Part shown: positions 5,089-6,043 of the stretch, one piece after another
How positions within the stretch are numbered: the stretch's first letter is position 1
Layout: each line of letters begins with the position of its first letter
Assembly (NCBI GenBank): GCA_014804915.1
Contig: JAAUYW010000081.1
Span: 1-6,043, forward strand
Length of the DNA stretch: 6,043 bases
DNA from: Desulfovibrio sp.
GTDB lineage: Bacteria > Desulfobacterota > Desulfovibrionia > Desulfovibrionales > Desulfovibrionaceae
Direction: 5' to 3'
The notes under the pieces: model-generated
Told to the model about the DNA's origin: nothing
Seen by the model: only the letters and a program-made list of their open reading frames with translations
Database searches by the model: none
Position numbers and translations under genes: made by a program

Positions 5089-6043
5089 ACCTGGTCAAAG
5101 CTCCTGAAAGAGGCCGCAAAACCGGCGCGGCCCTGGGTTGCCGAGCGCAGGCTTGTGGAAAAGCCAAAGAGCTTGCGCATGGGCGCATGGCCGCGCACAA
5201 TTTTTGCGCCTGCATGATCCTCAAGATTCTCGATACGGCCGCCAGTCTGGTTGAAGAGGTTGATTGCCGCGCCCAGAGATTCCTCCGGGCAATTTATTTC
5301 AACATCCATGACTGGTTCGAGATTGATTGCCCCGGCTTTTGCCATTGCGTCCCTCAGGGCCTGGCTGGCCGCCATTGCCAGGCCGGGTAACGTAGTCAGG
5401 CCTTCCATGCGGTTGATGGACTTGATATGCACAGCCACGTCAGTAATTGGCCAGCCTGTGGCCACGCCGGTTGCCAGCGCGTTTTCCACAGCCTCCCGCA
5501 CAGCCGTCCGCATTGGCTCCGGCAGGATTTTCCTTGCTTCTTGCGGGTCTTGCGGCAGATAGTCCGTAACCAGGTTGCCTTCGCCACGTTCACGCGGGCA
5601 GATTTCCAGTTCAACTTCCCCCTGATGCCGCTCCTTGCCCAGCTCGCGATCGAAATTGACCCTGGCGCTGCCGCAGCCACTGACAGTTTCACGCAACACA
5701 ACTTGCGGCTGGCCCGGGCGCGGGCGGATTTTGTATTCACGTTCAAGCCGCTCCAGCGTTACATCCAGATGCAGCTCGCCCATGCCGGAGAGCATGCGCA
5801 AGCCGGAATCCTCATCCAGGCTGAATTTCAGCGTGGGGTCTTCCTCGGCATATCTTGCCAGGGCCTCATCGAGAATTTTCCCCTCATCGGAATTCAATGG
5901 CTCAAGAGCCAGGGTAATCACGGATTCAAATGCCTGGATAGGTTCAAGCCGGACAAAATGCGCTTTGGGCGAATATGTATCGCCAGTCTGGGCATCGCGC
6001 AGGCCAACAATGGCCGCTATATCACCTGCCTGCAGGCTTGGCA
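5085..6043 (-). CDS. EF-G-family translation GTPase, C-terminal part (N-terminus outside window)
   Basis: The last about 319 codons of an EF-G homologue. The frame is open to the right edge and translates as AGDIAAIVGLRDAQTGDTYS, an EF-G domain II end, so the GTPase domain lies outside the window. The codon at 5919-5921 is an internal GTG Val of VITLALEP. Domain III has MGELHLDVTLERLEREY. Domain IV begins near QVVLRETV and contains LEPVMDVEI at its end. Domain V has LFGFSTSLRSATQGRAGF. In domain IV the usual SGGRGQYGHV loop is absent (5601-5681), and the tip that reads GSYHDVDSS in E. coli reads INRMEGLTT here, Met replacing the functional His583 in an ungapped comparison. Canonical fusA normally sits with rpsL, rpsG and tuf, whereas this gene runs directly into rsmA. 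It is more likely an EF-G paralogue (EF-G2/spd-EFG-like, possibly acting in recycling or another translation step) than the main translocase. Family is certain; the exact role is inferred. Confidence 0.93.
   Translation of the reverse strand, partial: PSLQAGDIAAIVGLRDAQTGDTYSPKAHFVRLEPIQAFESVITLALEPLNSDEGKILDEALARYAEEDPTLKFSLDEDSGLRMLSGMGELHLDVTLERLEREYKIRPRPGQPQVVLRETVSGCGSARVNFDRELGKERHQGEVELEICPRERGEGNLVTDYLPQDPQEARKILPEPMRTAVREAVENALATGVATGWPITDVAVHIKSINRMEGLTTLPGLAMAASQALRDAMAKAGAINLEPVMDVEINCPEESLGAAINLFNQTGGRIENLEDHAGAKIVRGHAPMRKLFGFSTSLRSATQGRAGFAASFRSFDQV

Noticed and set aside
5919..5921. Codon at 5921 as the start of a short EF-G C-terminal protein
   Set aside because: It is a GTG coding for Val within VITLALEP. 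The upstream frame continues as EF-G domain II sequence to the window edge.

Overview
The window looks like an ordinary stretch of a Gram-negative bacterial chromosome. It has seven protein-coding genes, two of them cut by the window edges, packed with short intergenic gaps. The Gram-negative reading rests on a lipoprotein with a clear lipobox, a secreted cupin, and a HlyD/EmrA-type periplasmic adaptor. Base composition is moderately GC-rich by eye. The gene set, including an EF-G-like factor that is not in a ribosomal-protein operon, would fit Desulfobacterota (Desulfovibrio-like), but nothing here settles the lineage.

Left part (1-2182, + strand): the 3' part of a neurotransmitter:sodium symporter (NSS) gene is followed 15 nt later by a D-2-hydroxyacid dehydrogenase, probably one transcript. 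An amino-acid-type transporter beside a 2-hydroxy/2-oxo acid oxidoreductase suggests uptake and interconversion of an amino acid or its keto/hydroxy acid, but the substrate is not readable from sequence.

Middle (2183-2990, - strand): a convergent pair of exported proteins, a 62-residue lipoprotein followed by a 141-residue secreted single-domain cupin. A strong hairpin with a T-tract on the minus strand (2202-2237) ends this unit. A 12-bp perfect palindrome abuts the cupin stop codon. A plausible sigma70-like promoter for the pair lies at 3065-3094.

Right part (2991-6043): a 172-bp divergent intergenic region leads into a + strand HlyD/EmrA-type membrane fusion protein with no transporter partner in view. 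Convergent to it is a minus-strand unit made of an EF-G-family GTPase (C-terminal about 319 codons only) and rsmA (ksgA), the 16S rRNA adenine dimethyltransferase, joined by a 4-nt GTGA stop/start overlap. The EF-G homologue lacks the canonical glycine-rich loop and the catalytically important histidine at the tip of domain IV, so it is more likely an EF-G paralogue than the main translocase. Pairing it with a 30S-maturation enzyme is the most interesting point of the window. I see no mobile element, CRISPR array, rRNA or tRNA, and no convincing novel multi-gene system.
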